From: Mytilisepta virgata
Taxonomy: Eukaryota; Mollusca; Bivalvia; Mytilida; Mytilidae
Direction of reading: 5' to 3'
NCBI GenBank assembly: GCA_028015205.1
Contig: CM051518.1
Location: 33,818,001-33,882,000, forward strand
DNA length: 64,000 nt
Part shown: positions 35,109 through 47,200 of the stretch, piece by piece
How the letters are laid out: every line of letters starts with the position of its first letter
Position numbering within the stretch: the stretch's first letter is position 1
Translations under genes and position numbers: made by a program
Notes under the pieces: model-generated
The model's database searches: none
What the model saw: only the letters and a program-made list of their open reading frames with translations
Told to the model about the DNA's origin: nothing

Positions 35109-35281
35109 CAGTCAAACCTGCTTTAAAGGGCACCTCTATATACAAATCACTGTCTATAAAGGGCACAGTGAAAAAGTCCAATTTATGAACATAGCATGTA
35201 ACAAATTGTATAAAGAGCACATGCTCATAAAGGGCACTTTTTTCTGGTCCCCTGGGTGTCCTTTATAGACAGGTTTGACTG
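35109..35281. mobile_element. Pogo/Tigger-like MITE with TA duplication
   Basis: 173 bp, ends CAGTCAAACCTGCTTTAAAG and CTTTATAGACAGGTTTGACTG (inverted), flanked by TA at 35107-35108 and 35282-35283. It carries internal AAAGGGCAC repeats. The short frame 35044-35268 lies over it and is not a gene. Confidence 0.8.
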
Positions 35282-35283
35282 TA

Positions 35284-35818
35284 CATGTATTTGTATACGA
35301 ACAAACAGAATTTTAGTGCCTCATTTGTAATAATTTAATTTAAAAAAATTATAAATATTTTGGTCAATTTTTTAAATATTGCATAAAGAACACTTTCTTA
35401 AATATTGCATAAAGGACACTTACAACTAAACAATTTTATACATGTATGAAATGGATAAATGAAATAATGTAAAGCGAAAAACTGCTTATGTTTTCAACCA
35501 CTGTCTTTAAGACCCCTAAACGAGAAACTTGTGTGAAAACTATCTCTCAAAGCGATATTCATCAAAACTGTAAATCAGATAGTTAGAGTACAAACTTATT
35601 TAGTATTGGTTATTCGCAAACCTTAAAAAGAAACATACCATGCTATAGCTGGAAAGATCTTGAGAAACACTGAATTTTGTTACAGAATGCTAACAAAATA
35701 AGAAGCACGACAAATGAAAAAGAAAACCTCGCTACTTTAGCCCCACGAAAGTGTAGAATAAAACCATAGACGATAGCTTATCAAACATGATTACGTCAGA
35801 TACAGCAAATATTGATTA
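35284..35818. repeat. Downstream arm of the duplicated unit (copy C side)
   Basis: Parallel to 18000-18480 (copy A) and 48350-48620 (copy D). Landmarks are GCATAAAGGACACTTACAAC, TAGCCCCACGAAAGTGTAGA and ACGTCAGATA. It contains no gene. It is cut at about 35819 by the 2.7-kb insertion. Confidence 0.6.
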
Positions 35819-36415
35819 TTGTCCCCGCACTTCGAATGAAGTTCGGGGATATTTGTAATAGTCCGTCTGTCTGTTCGTCCGTTAGATAATATTGTCTCAA
35901 GAACTACTCGTTAATTTTCAACTTTTTAAAAAAATTAGGGGCCCACGGGGTCGAATTTCGAAAATTGGAAACATAAACTTTGACTTAAAGTTGTCTATAG
36001 TTATCCAATTTGTGCATATTATTTCTATATAGTATTGTCATACACCATATTCAGATACATATTCAGGCTTTAGAATTTTCATTTTTTATAATTGAGGCCC
36101 ACAGGGGGCCAATTTCGAAAACTGGAAATTTAAATAAACCTCCTCATTCATTTCTCATTTTCTGTTTTTAATTTCTATACAGTATTATCACATACTGTAT
36201 GTAGATGCGCAATAAGGTTTTCGAATTCTGATTTTTAAAAATTGGGGTCCACATGGGTCGAATTTCAAAAATTGGAAGTTTAAGCATGTGACTGGAAATT
36301 TAAATAAATCTTCACATACATTTTTCGTTTTATGCTTTAATTTCTATACAGTATTGTCACATACCGTATGTAGATGCGCAATAAGGTTTTGGAATTTTGA
36401 CTTTTTGGCTCACCT

Positions 36416-37370
36416 GTCTAAAAGGACATATGAGCTTTTGCCATCACTTGGCGTCCGTCGTCCATCCGTCGTCCGTCGTAAACTTTTCAAAGATCTTCTC
36501 CTATGAAACCACTGAACCAATTACAGCCAAACTTAGGCTGATAGATCCTTAGGGTATCTAGTATAAATTTTATGTTTCATGTTCTTGTCCATCGAGAAAC
36601 ATGGCTGCCCTGGCTAAAAATAGAACATAGGTGAAAATGCACTTTTGGCTCATATCTCGAAAACTAAAGCAGTTAGGGCAAAACTGACCGGTAGTAAAAA
36701 TATTTATGAGGTCAAGATATTCCTGTCATACAATTTTCAGACGAATCGGTCAACCCATTTTTGGGTTTTTGCCCCTGAATTGTTAATTTTGCAGTTTTAG
36801 ATTATTAGCTTGAATATTATTATAGATAAAGACGAACTGTATACAGGAAATATGTTCAGCAAAGTAAGATCTACAAATAAGTCAACATAACCAAAATCGT
36901 CAATTGACCCCTTATAAGAGTTTTTTTCCCTTGAAAGATTATTTACATGTAAACAGAAAATAATGGTTTGACAGTCATAGATGTTTAAGGCGTTACTTGA
37001 AATAAATTAAATGGTAGCTGTACAAGTAAAATGGAACGTCAAAGGTCAAGGTCATTGAAAAATTCCATAGCAACCGATGAAAATGTCCCTAGCAACAATA
37101 TATATTTGGGTTAAAGATATAATTTACCTGTTGAAGTCAAAATCGAAGGTTAAGAGTTAATGCCATTGAAAAGGTACATAGCAAGAGATGAAAAAGTCGC
37201 TAGCAATCATCTCTATTTGGGTTCTGGATTCTATATAAAAGCTGTACAGGTCAATATTAAGGAGAAAATTGCGACGGTATACATTAAATAGCAAAAAAAC
37301 ATTGATGCAAGATCTAATGGTACACAAAAGATAACGGGTGAGCGATTCAGGCTCTTAGGAGCCTCTTGTT
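36416..37370. repeat. AGGTGAGC-type repeat nested in the pearl-like insertion
   Basis: Begins TGGCTCACCTGTCTAAAAGG and ends CAGGCTCTTAGGAGCCTCTT. Flanking array sequence (GAATTTTGACTTTT / AAAAATTGTGACCCACAG) rejoins across it. Contains CACTTGGCGTCCGTCGTCCA, typical of this family's variable head. Confidence 0.65.
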
Positions 37371-37961
37371 AAAAATTGTGACCCACAGGGGTCCAATTTC
37401 GAAAATTGGAATTTAAGCTTGTGACCTAAACCTCTCATTTATTCTTAACTTCATGTATTTAATCTCTATACAATATTGTCACATACTATATGTAGATGCG
37501 CTATAAGGTTTTAGAATTTTGATTTTCAAAAAGTGGGGCCCACAGGGTTCGAATTTCGAAAACTGGAAATTTAAACTAAACTGCTTATTAATTTTTCATT
37601 TTATGCTTTTAATTTCTATGAAGTATTGTCATATACTGTATGTAGATGCGCAATAAGGTTTTAGAATTTTGATTTTGAAAACTTGAGGCCCACAGGAGTT
37701 GTATTCGGAAATAATGAATTTAATCTTGTGCTTTAAACTCATCTTTCATTTTTAATTTAGATTTAAAAATATTGTATATAATATTGTTCTTTATTTTCGT
37801 TAAATATGCGAAAAGGTTTATAATTTTGAAAATCTATTAAGGGATCAAATTTTGGGACCGAAAATGGTGAATTGCTAATTTGCTTTATCTCTGGAAATAC
37901 TTATTCATTTTTTGTTTCAGTGATTTCATATGTGTATAAGTAAAGTCAAGAAATAATAAAG

Positions 37962-38345
37962 GGATATTCGAAGGAGGGAAAATCGTAACAACTGACAAAC
38001 TCCGGAGAACAACGAAGACCAAAAAAATACATGCACTACAATTAAAAACTAAAAACATATGAACAACATGGACCCCACCAAAAAAACCGGGATAGACTCA
38101 GGTGCTCCGAAAGAGTAAGCAGTCTCTGCTTCCTGCAGGACACCCGCCATGCTGTCTATGTCAAATCCGGTATGAGGAAGGGAAAATATCAATGGAACAG
38201 GTCCATTTTCTTTAGGAAACGATTTTTTCATACCTGTCAATTAAGTCATGATGACGCCCATAAAAACTTTAATAAGGATGACTTCAGCTTAGGAGCAACG
38301 TACCCCTGTCTGAGCAACTTTTCTATCAGGAGCCGGGCTTCACTT
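37962..38345 (-). mobile_element. Penelope-like element, 3' fragment nested in the array
   Basis: Nearly identical to 12060-12330: AACAACATGGACCCCACCAA, AGAGTAAGCAGTCTCTGCTT and CTTCAGCTTAGGAGCAACGT. The minus-strand frame 38049-38240 is the PLE C-terminus, frameshifted. Confidence 0.7.
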
Positions 38346-38623
38346 TGTGTAGATGTGCAATAAGGTTTTCAATTTTGAAATTTGATTCAGGGTTCCATGT
38401 TTAAGACTGAAATTGTTAAATTGCCAATTTTTCACTGTTAATTGTTTTTTTTTTTTTTTTGTTTTTTTTTGCTTGTGCAGTGCGGGGATGGACATCGTTT
38501 ATGATGGCACCAATTTCTAGTTTTTAGATTTATTAAACAATTTGGAGAAAACGTAACATATAAATTATATGACAGATGACATTTTAAGCACTTTACACCA
38601 ATAGCATTCTGTCTTCATAGCCT

Positions 38624-39442
38624 TTAGTACCCTAAATATAAAAATAAACACATTTTAGTAATTAACATTATGAAGTGGATATACATTATTTGTCCTTTGA
38701 AACCTAACAACAAAATAACTACAGTTAAAGTGCTAGGAATAGTAAGTATATATATGAATATGTATAAATATTTATATGTCTGTGCTTTTCGTTACTTTAT
38801 GCGTATTTCATAACACTTCCTTTTCTCCCAACAGCCTATTGTATGTAATAATTTTTCAGTATTATGAGTGTTTTATATTTTCTTGTTAAATTTGCAATGG
38901 AGTTAAAATGTGGATTTTATGCTTTTTAAAATATGGATTTTAAGTAAAAGGCATATCGTCTGTTTGGAATCTCTAAAGTCTTCTATTTCTAATGTGATTT
39001 TCGGTTACAAATACCATTTTCGATTATTTTGGAACAAAGTACCGGATATTTTGTGTTTTTTTCCTAAAGTGAGACCTTTTAAATCACTGATGAAACATAA
39101 TACGTATTTAGTACACCAATGTTATTACCACGGATACTTTTTTTAAACCAGCTTACATCCAAGTAAAAAGGAAATTTATAAAGATACAGATATCTTTTTA
39201 ATAAACTTGAAAAAAAGTAACTCACCAAAGGGTCTGCTTAATGATTTAAAGGTTCCTCTGTAACCTCCTATTTTTCTCACTGAGGGTAAAACATTAATTC
39301 TTCTCCTATAACTGATTCCCCGTCTTACACCACTTAGTCCAATGTAGTCATCATCAAGGATATCGTTATCGTAAAATCTAATATTATATTGTTGAGTAAA
39401 AGCAACAGCCAGTCACAGCAACAGTATCATTACTTTGTACAT
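38624..39442 (-). pseudogene. Peptide gene copy C, nonsense mutation in signal peptide
   Basis: Same exon plan as copy A: 39442-39226 and 38631-38624, both splice sites intact and no indel across 217 nt. Codon 10 (39415-39413) is TGA where A, B and D have TGT, and the next codon is changed as well. The stop lies inside the hydrophobic core of the signal peptide with no useful downstream ATG, so no secreted product is expected. Other substitutions include R-to-G and I-to-F in the IGGYRRTI segment (IGGYRGTF). The otherwise open frame suggests recent inactivation or, less likely, a sequencing error. Poly(A) signal AATAAA lies at 38534-38529. Confidence 0.8.
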
Positions 39443-39737
39443 TGTGTCGTTTATATTCTGAAATATGACAAAGATCTTATTAAATCAAACAATCAATACA
39501 TAAATGTTCTTTCATCATTATTTATATATCTATAAATGTTTTAACTGAAATTAAAAGATTAATTGAGATAAATGCTTTAAACTTAACGAGCTGCTTAGAA
39601 AAAACAAAAAAGTCTCCTTACATATAATGGCATAAATAATGATTTCAAAGTATTAACTTCATTATTTTCTTTACACTAAAATTAACTTACTGTTGTCTGT
39701 AGAATATTTCGAATACATTTTTTATAATTGTTAGCTG

Positions 39738-39841
39738 TATATATACGCTAAATCATACCCAGACTTCTGATATCACTAGACTTGTAAAATGGTGTAACTT
39801 TTGTATTAAGTCAGCTGCTGATTGGCATAAAACATGCAAAT
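39738..39841 (-). promoter_or_regulatory. Core promoter of peptide copy C
   Basis: TATATATA at 39745-39738 and ATTTGCAT at 39841-39834, span 104 nt. The CRE-like site is changed to TGATATCA. The leader exon donor (ACA|GTAAGTT) is retained at 39691/39690. Confidence 0.6.
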
Positions 39842-39899
39842 ACAACAGAAACGTTTGTTTCTCCTTTTGATTTAAGTGTCAACTTAGCTATTATTTATT

Positions 39900-40214
39900 G
39901 ATTAATGTTTTTTTTTAGATGAAAAGTCGCGTTATGTTATTTAATTGGTCATTGGTGTGAAACTTTTTCATTTACTATTGTCATTTTGCAAAACAATTAC
40001 AATTACAATGTATATTGTAATGTTCCTTACAATTTCTTTTAAATGTGTTGGTGTATTTAAGTATCAGTTTCATAATTTCTTTTGCCTTAAAAGTCTTCTT
40101 AAACCATTATTTCTAAAGTGTACTGTATTTAGTCATTGCCAGCTTCATTAATTCGGTTTGTACTGTAGATTAGAGCCTAAGACATATCAGCCACCGTTTC
40201 ACTTAACCAAGTAT

Positions 40215-40259
<45 letters not shown>

Positions 40260-40549
40260 CAATCCCGTTTCCTATGGATCTGTAACATCCTATAACATCT
40301 GTTAATTAAAAAAAATCAGTTTTTAATTTGAAATTATTATATGCAGGGTCCACGGAAGGTAATAGGCAGAAAAAGCGTACCAATCATATCACCGAAATAA
40401 ATGGTTTTATCTGACAATTTTATATGCCATGGAACTCATTGAAAAACACTTTCTTCCTGTCATAAACATGTTTTGCTAAAAGTTTCCGTTTTAACACTTT
40501 GCCACTTTGTCTTAAGTTGTATGCTTTTTAATGTCTGAATAAAATGAAG
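39900..40549. repeat. Upstream arm of the duplicated unit (copy C side) with GA microsatellite
   Basis: Matches 29640-29930 and 25610-25990 inverted. It contains an (AG)n run at 40216-40256 where copy E has a short TCTCTCTGTC run. It also preserves the empty target of the CACTA-like element (about 40340-40410). No gene; the 39945-40151 frame is the complement of conserved flank DNA. Confidence 0.6.
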
Positions 40550-41460
40550 CGCGCGGATAATTAAGAGATCACTACTTTGGTGTTTCCACTGAATAATGGA
40601 ATGTGCACTGGGTTCAGATCGTCACTATTCCAATCCATTTCTTCCAGTTCCAAAACTTCAACTACCGTCCAACATTTTCAAACTTTCCTTCTACCACATA
40701 CCATCTCTTTTTCCCCAACATCCCTCTCGGTCTTCTCCTTCTTCAAGAACCCCTTATCACCTACATCCATTTTTTTTCTGCAACCAGAAACTTTCATTTT
40801 CAATTGAACTCGTTTACCTCTTCTTATAATCCATCAAATATTTTATTTCAAAGCAACAACCATACTATTTAGCTTAGAGGGGGCTGCTGTTAATCGGAAA
40901 ACATTTTTTGATCCCCAATTTTTGGTGCTTAATTATTGTTATATTGTTTTGTAAATTTTATGATTTTATGTATGGTGTGTTTTAGATAGTATTTCATTGC
41001 ATTTAAACATTAAGGTTTATTACAACATGAAAGAACATAAATCCAGGTTGTTCAACAAGACAACATCCATAATCAATGGCTTTTCATCACTCAAATAACT
41101 GTTTACAAAATGTACATTTGATGTTTGAAAGAATGTGATTTTACAGAAAATTTAATATCCCTGAATGAGTGTTTCTCTAACAGACCCAACATATTTCAAA
41201 GAAATTTGCTAAAACAGCTAGGGCTAAACGTTGTAAAGGCTTTCATTCTTTAAAGATGAAAACATTGCTTCTGGGCACCCTTTTTCATTGAAGAAAATGG
41301 TTCAAAATATGCATACAAGTAGACAAAACGTTTGTTCAGACGTTTGTTTATGACCAGAAGAACGTGCGTATTTCACCCAGTCTCATGGCATATAATATCA
41401 TGAACATTGTCAAAGAAAACCATTGATTTGGGTGATATACATGCGTTTCCTTTCTGAGAC
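40550..41460. repeat. Inverted partner of the 27.3-27.9 kb segment
   Basis: AGCGCGCGGATAATTAAGAG, GAATGTGCACTGGGTTCAGA and TTATGACCAGAAGAACGTGC occur in inverted order at 27300-27915. Three overlapping frames at 40577-40872 are a Pro/Ser/Phe-rich by-product of a CT-rich strand and are not conserved. Confidence 0.55.
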
Positions 41461-42206
41461 TACCAAAAATCGCTGTATTACTGTCTCCCTAGTGATTTGG
41501 ATTGTCCTCCTCGCTAATATTTGCCAGTACGCTATGTAAAGAAAAGGACATACAATAAGAACAAGGATAATGGTTTCGTGTTGTTCACTTAAAAGATATT
41601 TTTATTGTGTTCATGTGAATGTATTCTTCAAACATTAGATGGATTTGCAAGAAATGTCAAAATTTGCACTATAATCTTATCATGAACAAAAAATCACTAT
41701 TAATAAAAATGTAGATTTGGCATTGATAACAGATATCTTTAAGATAATCATGAAAGAGTATACTTGCAAGGAGGAAGATTAAATACCTCTTCAAATCAAA
41801 ATGTCTGATATATGATTTCATGATTTAGTTATATCATTGCATCGACTAAATTGTGTATACATTTTATGCATTTCTTTTTGTGTTGTTTCTGTTGATATAC
41901 CCGTATTTGGCGATTTATTTATATGCCCTATGTTTGTGACAATATATGTATTTTTTCTAAACCAAGTATCATTTCTGATTCTATATGCATGAACAAAATA
42001 AAACATATTCTTACTATATTTATATAGCCCGTTGTTAATTAGATATAAATGTTGAACCTATAAACCTAATAAATACATCTGTTTTATTCTGAACATCTGA
42101 ATATACATTGAGTTCCAAGAAAGATAACTCTAACATATAATCAACAACATTTTCCTCTTCTTCCGATAAAAGATGTCGTCAAAGAATTAAAAGAATTAAT
42201 GTTCAT
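41461..42206. other. No gene recognised
   Basis: AT-rich unique-looking DNA. The 41818-42006 minus frame has no domain or splice context. Confidence 0.4.
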
Positions 42207-42310
42207 TGTCGAACATATAAGGTTATTTGTACTCGACGCGAAACGCTCGACAAAACATTCTATTTCTACCTGTTTCTAAGGCTCGTACTAATAGTTTATA
42301 TTTCGACAAC
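42207..42310. repeat. Palindromic MITE with TTTGTACTCGNCGCG core, copy 2
   Basis: TTATTTGTACTCGACGCGAA and CTCGTACTAATAGTTTATA pair imperfectly, and flanks TTGTCGAACATATAA / TTATATTTCGACAA extend the arms. Related to copies at 13168 and 53278. Confidence 0.6.
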
Positions 42311-42324
42311 GTATAAGAAAACTT

Positions 42325-44400
42325 TATTTTGATTCGGCATGGTATAAAAACATATAAACATAAGCTCTGGTGAGCTTTTTACCGAATATAAAAACGTATA
42401 CAAAACAAATAAAACAAAGCATCATGCACATATAAAACATACTAAAAAATAAAGCCATGCATCAAACAAAATTACAGGTCTCTAGCAATCTTATATAAAA
42501 TTTATAAATTCATTAAAAATAAATAAAGGTGTTTCATCAGCTCATGTGACAAGCGCGTCTATGGGTCACCTGACAGCATGCCAGCAGCGGTAAAAATAAA
42601 AAATCTTAAACAAAAGCACTAGATAGCATTTATAAAGCTAAAAAAAATGGTCTTAAAGACTGTTCCACAGTGTAGCTGAAGCATATTTAAACGATTTTTT
42701 ACCTTAAGTAGATGTTCTTACCCGGGGAACATCTAATATATTACTGTATCTAAAGGAGTACTTGGTAGATTTAACTTTTAGAAGACTGTTCTAACATGAA
42801 GGAGCAATATTATTTATAATCTTAAAAGTTTCTAATGCCATAGTCCTGATTCTGCGCACCAGAAGAGTTGACACCTTAGCCTTATCCACAAGTTGTAAAT
42901 ATGTGGAGTTGTAGTCGTCATACACATCGGAGTGCTCTTTCTTGCACTTTTTCTAATTTTATGGAATTTTTTCAGTGCAAAAATGCCAAGCCAAAGAGCA
43001 GAAATTAAAGTTACTCAATATAAAAGTATGAAATATAGTAAGTTTATTTAATTTGGAAAGAAAAGGTCCTAAACGTTTCAAAATATTAAGCTGCTGAGAT
43101 GCCTTTCTGCACAAATTACTAATATGTAAATCAAAATTTAACTGGTAGTCAATGTCAATGCCCAACAATTTTACCACAGTTTCGCAAGACAAATTAGAAT
43201 TTTGAATATGTATTGATGGGCTCTTCTCAAAAGTCTTTTTGCCAACTGCTAACACCTAGAATTTGTCAGGATTAGCTTGCATTTTATTAAATTTAAACCA
43301 TTCAATCAATTGTTTGGATTCATCTTCTAATGTAGATATTAGATTGTCAAAATCAGGACTACAGAACGATAATGTGTTGTCATCTGCATGCTCTGCTTAA
43401 TAAAATAAAAAATATCGTTTATAAAAACGTTAAACAAAATAGGACCAAGAATAGAGCTCTGTGGTACACCTTTCTGGATATCAGCCCAACTACTTAATAT
43501 GTTGCCAACTTTTATTTGTTGTTTTCTATTTGATAAATATGATTTTAAAAGGGACACTAAATGAAAAGAAACGCCATAAAAGGATAGTTTGTCCAGTAAA
43601 ATTTCATGAGGTAAGCAATCAAAAGCTTTGGAGAGGTCCATTAAAACTGCGGCTATGTAATGATTTTTATCAAGAGCCTCTCTCCAATCCTCTAAAAGTC
43701 TAAGTAGTGTGGTCTGACCTAAACGCACACAAATATGGATTAAAAATTTGGTCGAAAAAGTCTGACAGTTGAGTTTCTAATACCTTTTCATATAACTTGG
43801 AAAAAATTGGTAGAACACTTACTGGTCTATAATTAGTTTTTATTAATGGATCATTTTTCTTATGAAGTGGAGTGACTTGGGCCTCCTTTAGTCGATCTGG
43901 AAATACACCAGAGTCAACAGATAAATTTATTAGATCTGTCAGCTGTGGTGCAAAAACAGATTTACTATGTTTCACAATTTTAGCTGGAATACCGTCACAG
44001 CCAGTAGCCTTTTTAATATTTATTTTGTTTATAATTTTTTCTACCTTCTCGGTGGTAGTTTTTTGAAATTCAAAATTTATATCAGGGTCTCTATGATTTT
44101 GTATCTCTAAGATGCTGGGATGGTAAGATTTGTCATATGTGACATCTTTTCCAATTTCCTCAGCTACAGTTGAAAAAAAGGTATTAAAATGTTCAGTAAC
44201 TTGTTTTGTATCAGTCTCAATTTTGTTGTTTTCAGCCAAGACTATTTTTTGTTGGCCTGATTTACACTTTTTAGAGAAAAAAGGTTTAATAGTTTACCAA
44301 AAATCACATGATTTTGCACCACCAGAGCATCTTTCTAAGAAATAATTTTTCATAGATCTCCTTTTTAAATTATTAACCAGGTTTCTTTGTTTTCTAAATA
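42325..44400 (-). mobile_element. LINE (non-LTR retrotransposon), 5'-truncated and frameshifted
   Basis: Minus-strand frames 44239-43700, 43728-43339 and 43255-42959 together encode a reverse transcriptase. Landmarks are ATGCDGIPAKIVK, VTPLHKKND, NYRPVSVLPIFSKLYEKV, then AAVLMDLSKAFDCLPHEILL (motif A) and QKGVPQSSILGPILFNVFIND (motif B). The motif C equivalent reads HADDNTL but lies in another frame near 43383, so an indel disrupts it. The C-terminal part contains LGIDIDYQLNFDLHIS and AWHFC. The arrangement fits jockey/CR1-like elements; the clade is not certain. The plus-strand frames over this region are antisense shadows. Confidence 0.85.
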
Positions 44401-45714
44401 ATGTATATATATTGTATATATATTACTGCAATAATTTATAAATATTGTGTGCCCCATCATATCTTTTCAAGCACAAAGTCAAAATACTGAGAATACGACC
44501 GGACATAGGCGAAGATAAAATCGAAAATGGAGAGATATATACTAAATTCTAATTTAACCGCTTAAAACACTTTCATTCAACATCCGTGCATGGTAAAATA
44601 TGGATATTTTTGGTTCGAACGTCACAGACGTTAGACAGCTTGTTTTGCAACATCATAGAAATGTGAAAAAAATATTTGGCATAAAAGGCCCACCCGGATA
44701 TCAGGATATTTTGACTGCACAGTGAATTATTTATCAACTTAATGACGACTTTAATATTTAAATTATTAATTTTCCTTCTTCACGGAGACGTGCCTGTGTG
44801 CATGATCCAATGGTGTGTACTTGTAAGTTTTGCACGAATTTTTTCAAGGTTAGAATATTTTAACGACCGAAACCTTACGATTACTAAAAACTCTCTTATA
44901 CTGTTATAGATTTCACAAGCTTCTTAATGCTTTTAAAAGGATTTATAATAGATATAAACATCTTTTAGCTAAATACCTGGCATCTAGATTAGCACTGGTT
45001 TCTATTGAACTCTATGACTATATAGCATTAAACTCTTTATGGTAGTGGTGGTCTTTAAAGGGTGTTGATTTTATACTTAATATGAATATATCTGTAGCCC
45101 TCTCCATTGCAGCGCTATTTTTTATGTTCTCTAGCATGTAAAACTACCCTTCTATAGGATAAACATAAATCTGTTTTGTGTGATCTAATCTACCTATGCA
45201 TCTGGAAGAAACACACTATAAAAATGTGTACTTATCTAAAATTAGGTAGGAATCAAGTCTATTAATTTTGTCAAAAAATCCACTGAATCTAGCTAGATGT
45301 ATTCTGAAGCTGATTTCAATAACACATTCGACATCCTAGTCGACAATAGTTTGAAGGGTTTGTTTTTTCACCAACTATCGGAACAAACTTTGCACCACTT
45401 TTGATTGTACTTTTCTGATTTTCGAATGAAGAATGAACACATGAAATAGATGGAACTAATGTGGAAAAAATTGACTTGTCATTTATTTTAGTTTAGTTAG
45501 ATAATATATGTCTGAAGGGTTACCGGCATTCTATCTACCTCAATGAACTTAAAATTTAAAAGATCAGTGACATATCAGCTTTTGCTTCATACACAATGTA
45601 CCTGGACTGATATATAGACAGCAATGAACGATTGCAATAAGATCATAAAAATTTTCCAACTATCAACTTTTTTTCTAAGAATTTCCTTTGGATCTTGAAG
45701 AATCTGACTCATTA
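44401..45714. other. No gene recognised
   Basis: AT-rich, with a TATATATTGTATATATATTA microsatellite-like stretch at 44404. No supported features. Confidence 0.4.
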
Positions 45715-47200
45715 TTGTTCTAAACTAATTAAATCCGCACTTTATGCATTTTATTTCTTTACAGTATTGTCAAACACCATATGCAGATTTGCAATTAGGT
45801 TTTAGAATTTTAATTTTCTAAAATTGAAAATTGGACATAAGCTTGTGACCTTAACTTCTCTTTTATTTTGCAATTTATTCATTTTGCTTATATATAATAT
45901 TGTCCTACACTATATTTAGTTGCACAATAAGGATTTAGAATATCGACTGTTAGACCGGGGGCTCAAGTCAAATTTCAAAAACTGTCAGTTTAAGATTGTG
46001 AATTGAGGTTTTTTTCATTTTTCATTAGGTTTATTGATTTAATTTCTTTATAGAATGACTGCATATTATTTTTGGATGGGAATAAGATTTTGTTTTTGAC
46101 AATATGTAAGTGGCCCAACTGTTTACAGGGGGTGCGGTTTCACTGTCGATTGCGACAGTACAGATTTATAGTTTTCAAATGATTTTTCAGTATCATTCAG
46201 TATACCATCATTTTCCCAGTATTGTTAATTATCCCCGCGAAGAAAATTCGGAGTTATAGCGATTGTCTCCGTTCCTTCGTTTGTCCGTCAGTCACACCTT
46301 CTGGTGAGATCAAATCCTCCTTCACGTTTGGGTTTAGGAATTTTATTTCTATATTGAATGGTTGCATACTACCTGTAGATGCACAATAAGGTTTTAGATT
46401 TAGATTTTCTAAACAAGGGCACACAGGGGGTCGAACTGTTAATTTTGAATTCAAGCTTGACCTACACTCGTCTTTCATTTTTAAATTTATGCATTTTAAT
46501 TTTAAACAGTATTGTCATGCACCATATACAGATGCACAATAAGGTTTAAGAATTTTGATATTTTAAAATTGCGGCCCACAGTAGTCAAATTTCGAAAAAA
46601 TCCTCTTTCATTTTTCAATTTATGCATCTTATTTCTATACGGCATTGCCATACACCATATGCAGATGCGTAATAAGGTTTAGAATTTTGTGATTTTCTAA
46701 AATTGGGGCCCACGGGTGTCGAATTTGTAAAAAAAAACTCAATTTAAGCATCTGACGTAAACTTGTCTTTTGTTTTTCAAATTATGCATTTTATTTCTTT
46801 ACAGTATTGTCATACACAATATTCAGATGCGGATTAAGGCTTTAGAATTTTTATTTTCTATCATTGCAGCTAACAGGGGTCGAAATTTTGTAGCTTGTGA
46901 CCTAAACTCCTCTTTCGTTTTGCAATTTATGGCATTTTTTTTAATACATGTATCTATAGTATTGTCCTTCGCTATATGTAGTTGCAAGGATTTAGAATTT
47001 CGATTTTTAAACCAGCGGACCACTCTGGTCAAATATCATTTTTTAGTTAAAGCTTGTGATCTAAACTCTTTTTTCAGTTTTCATTGGCTTTATTGATTAA
47101 ATTTCTTAATAGAATGATTGCATTCTGTGTTTTGATGGGTATAAGGTTTTATATTGTTTACTTTAGGCAAGTATCCAAACTACTGATATTAGTATTGGGA
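45715..47200. repeat. Degenerate ~140-165-bp tandem array (pearl-like)
   Basis: At least seven copies marked by GATGCNCAATAAGGTTTTAG, ACAGTATTGTCATACACCAT and GGGGCCCACNGG. An internal end-like hairpin (TTATCCCCGCGAAGAAAATT + CGGAG) lies at about 46211. Ends near CACTGTCGATTCCGACAGTA (47193-47212), itself a short palindrome also present at 32938 and 46140. Frames at 46254, 46770 and 46823 derive from the array. Confidence 0.65.

Larger units (their letters stand above)
35820..38523. mobile_element. Pearl-like insertion of 2.7 kb, itself hosting two nested repeats
   Basis: Copies A and D read straight from GATTATTTT into TAGATTTAYT, whereas here GATTA is followed by TTGTCCCCGCACTTCGAATG and the site resumes at about 38524 with TTAGATTTATT. 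The insert begins with a hairpin (CCCCGCACTTCGAATGAAGT + TCGGGG) and ends GTGCAGTGCGGGGATGG...TTTCTAG. Between them are ~150-bp degenerate repeats (GATGCGCAATAAGGTTTT, GGGGCCCACAGGG, GAATTTCGAAAATTGG). It lies only a few bases beyond the poly(A) signal of copy C. Confidence 0.7.

Noticed and set aside
40577..40872. Three overlapping Pro/Ser/Phe-rich frames
   Set aside because: The inverted paralogue at 27649-27887 does not conserve any of the frames; they reflect a CT-rich strand.
42535..42550. Another CTGATGA match (minus strand)
   Set aside because: No stem II, GAAA or stem I partner in the right positions; chance match inside the LINE 3' region.
45715..47200. CRISPR-like array
   Set aside because: The ~150-bp units are degenerate throughout, without constant short repeats and unique spacers, and the genome is eukaryotic.
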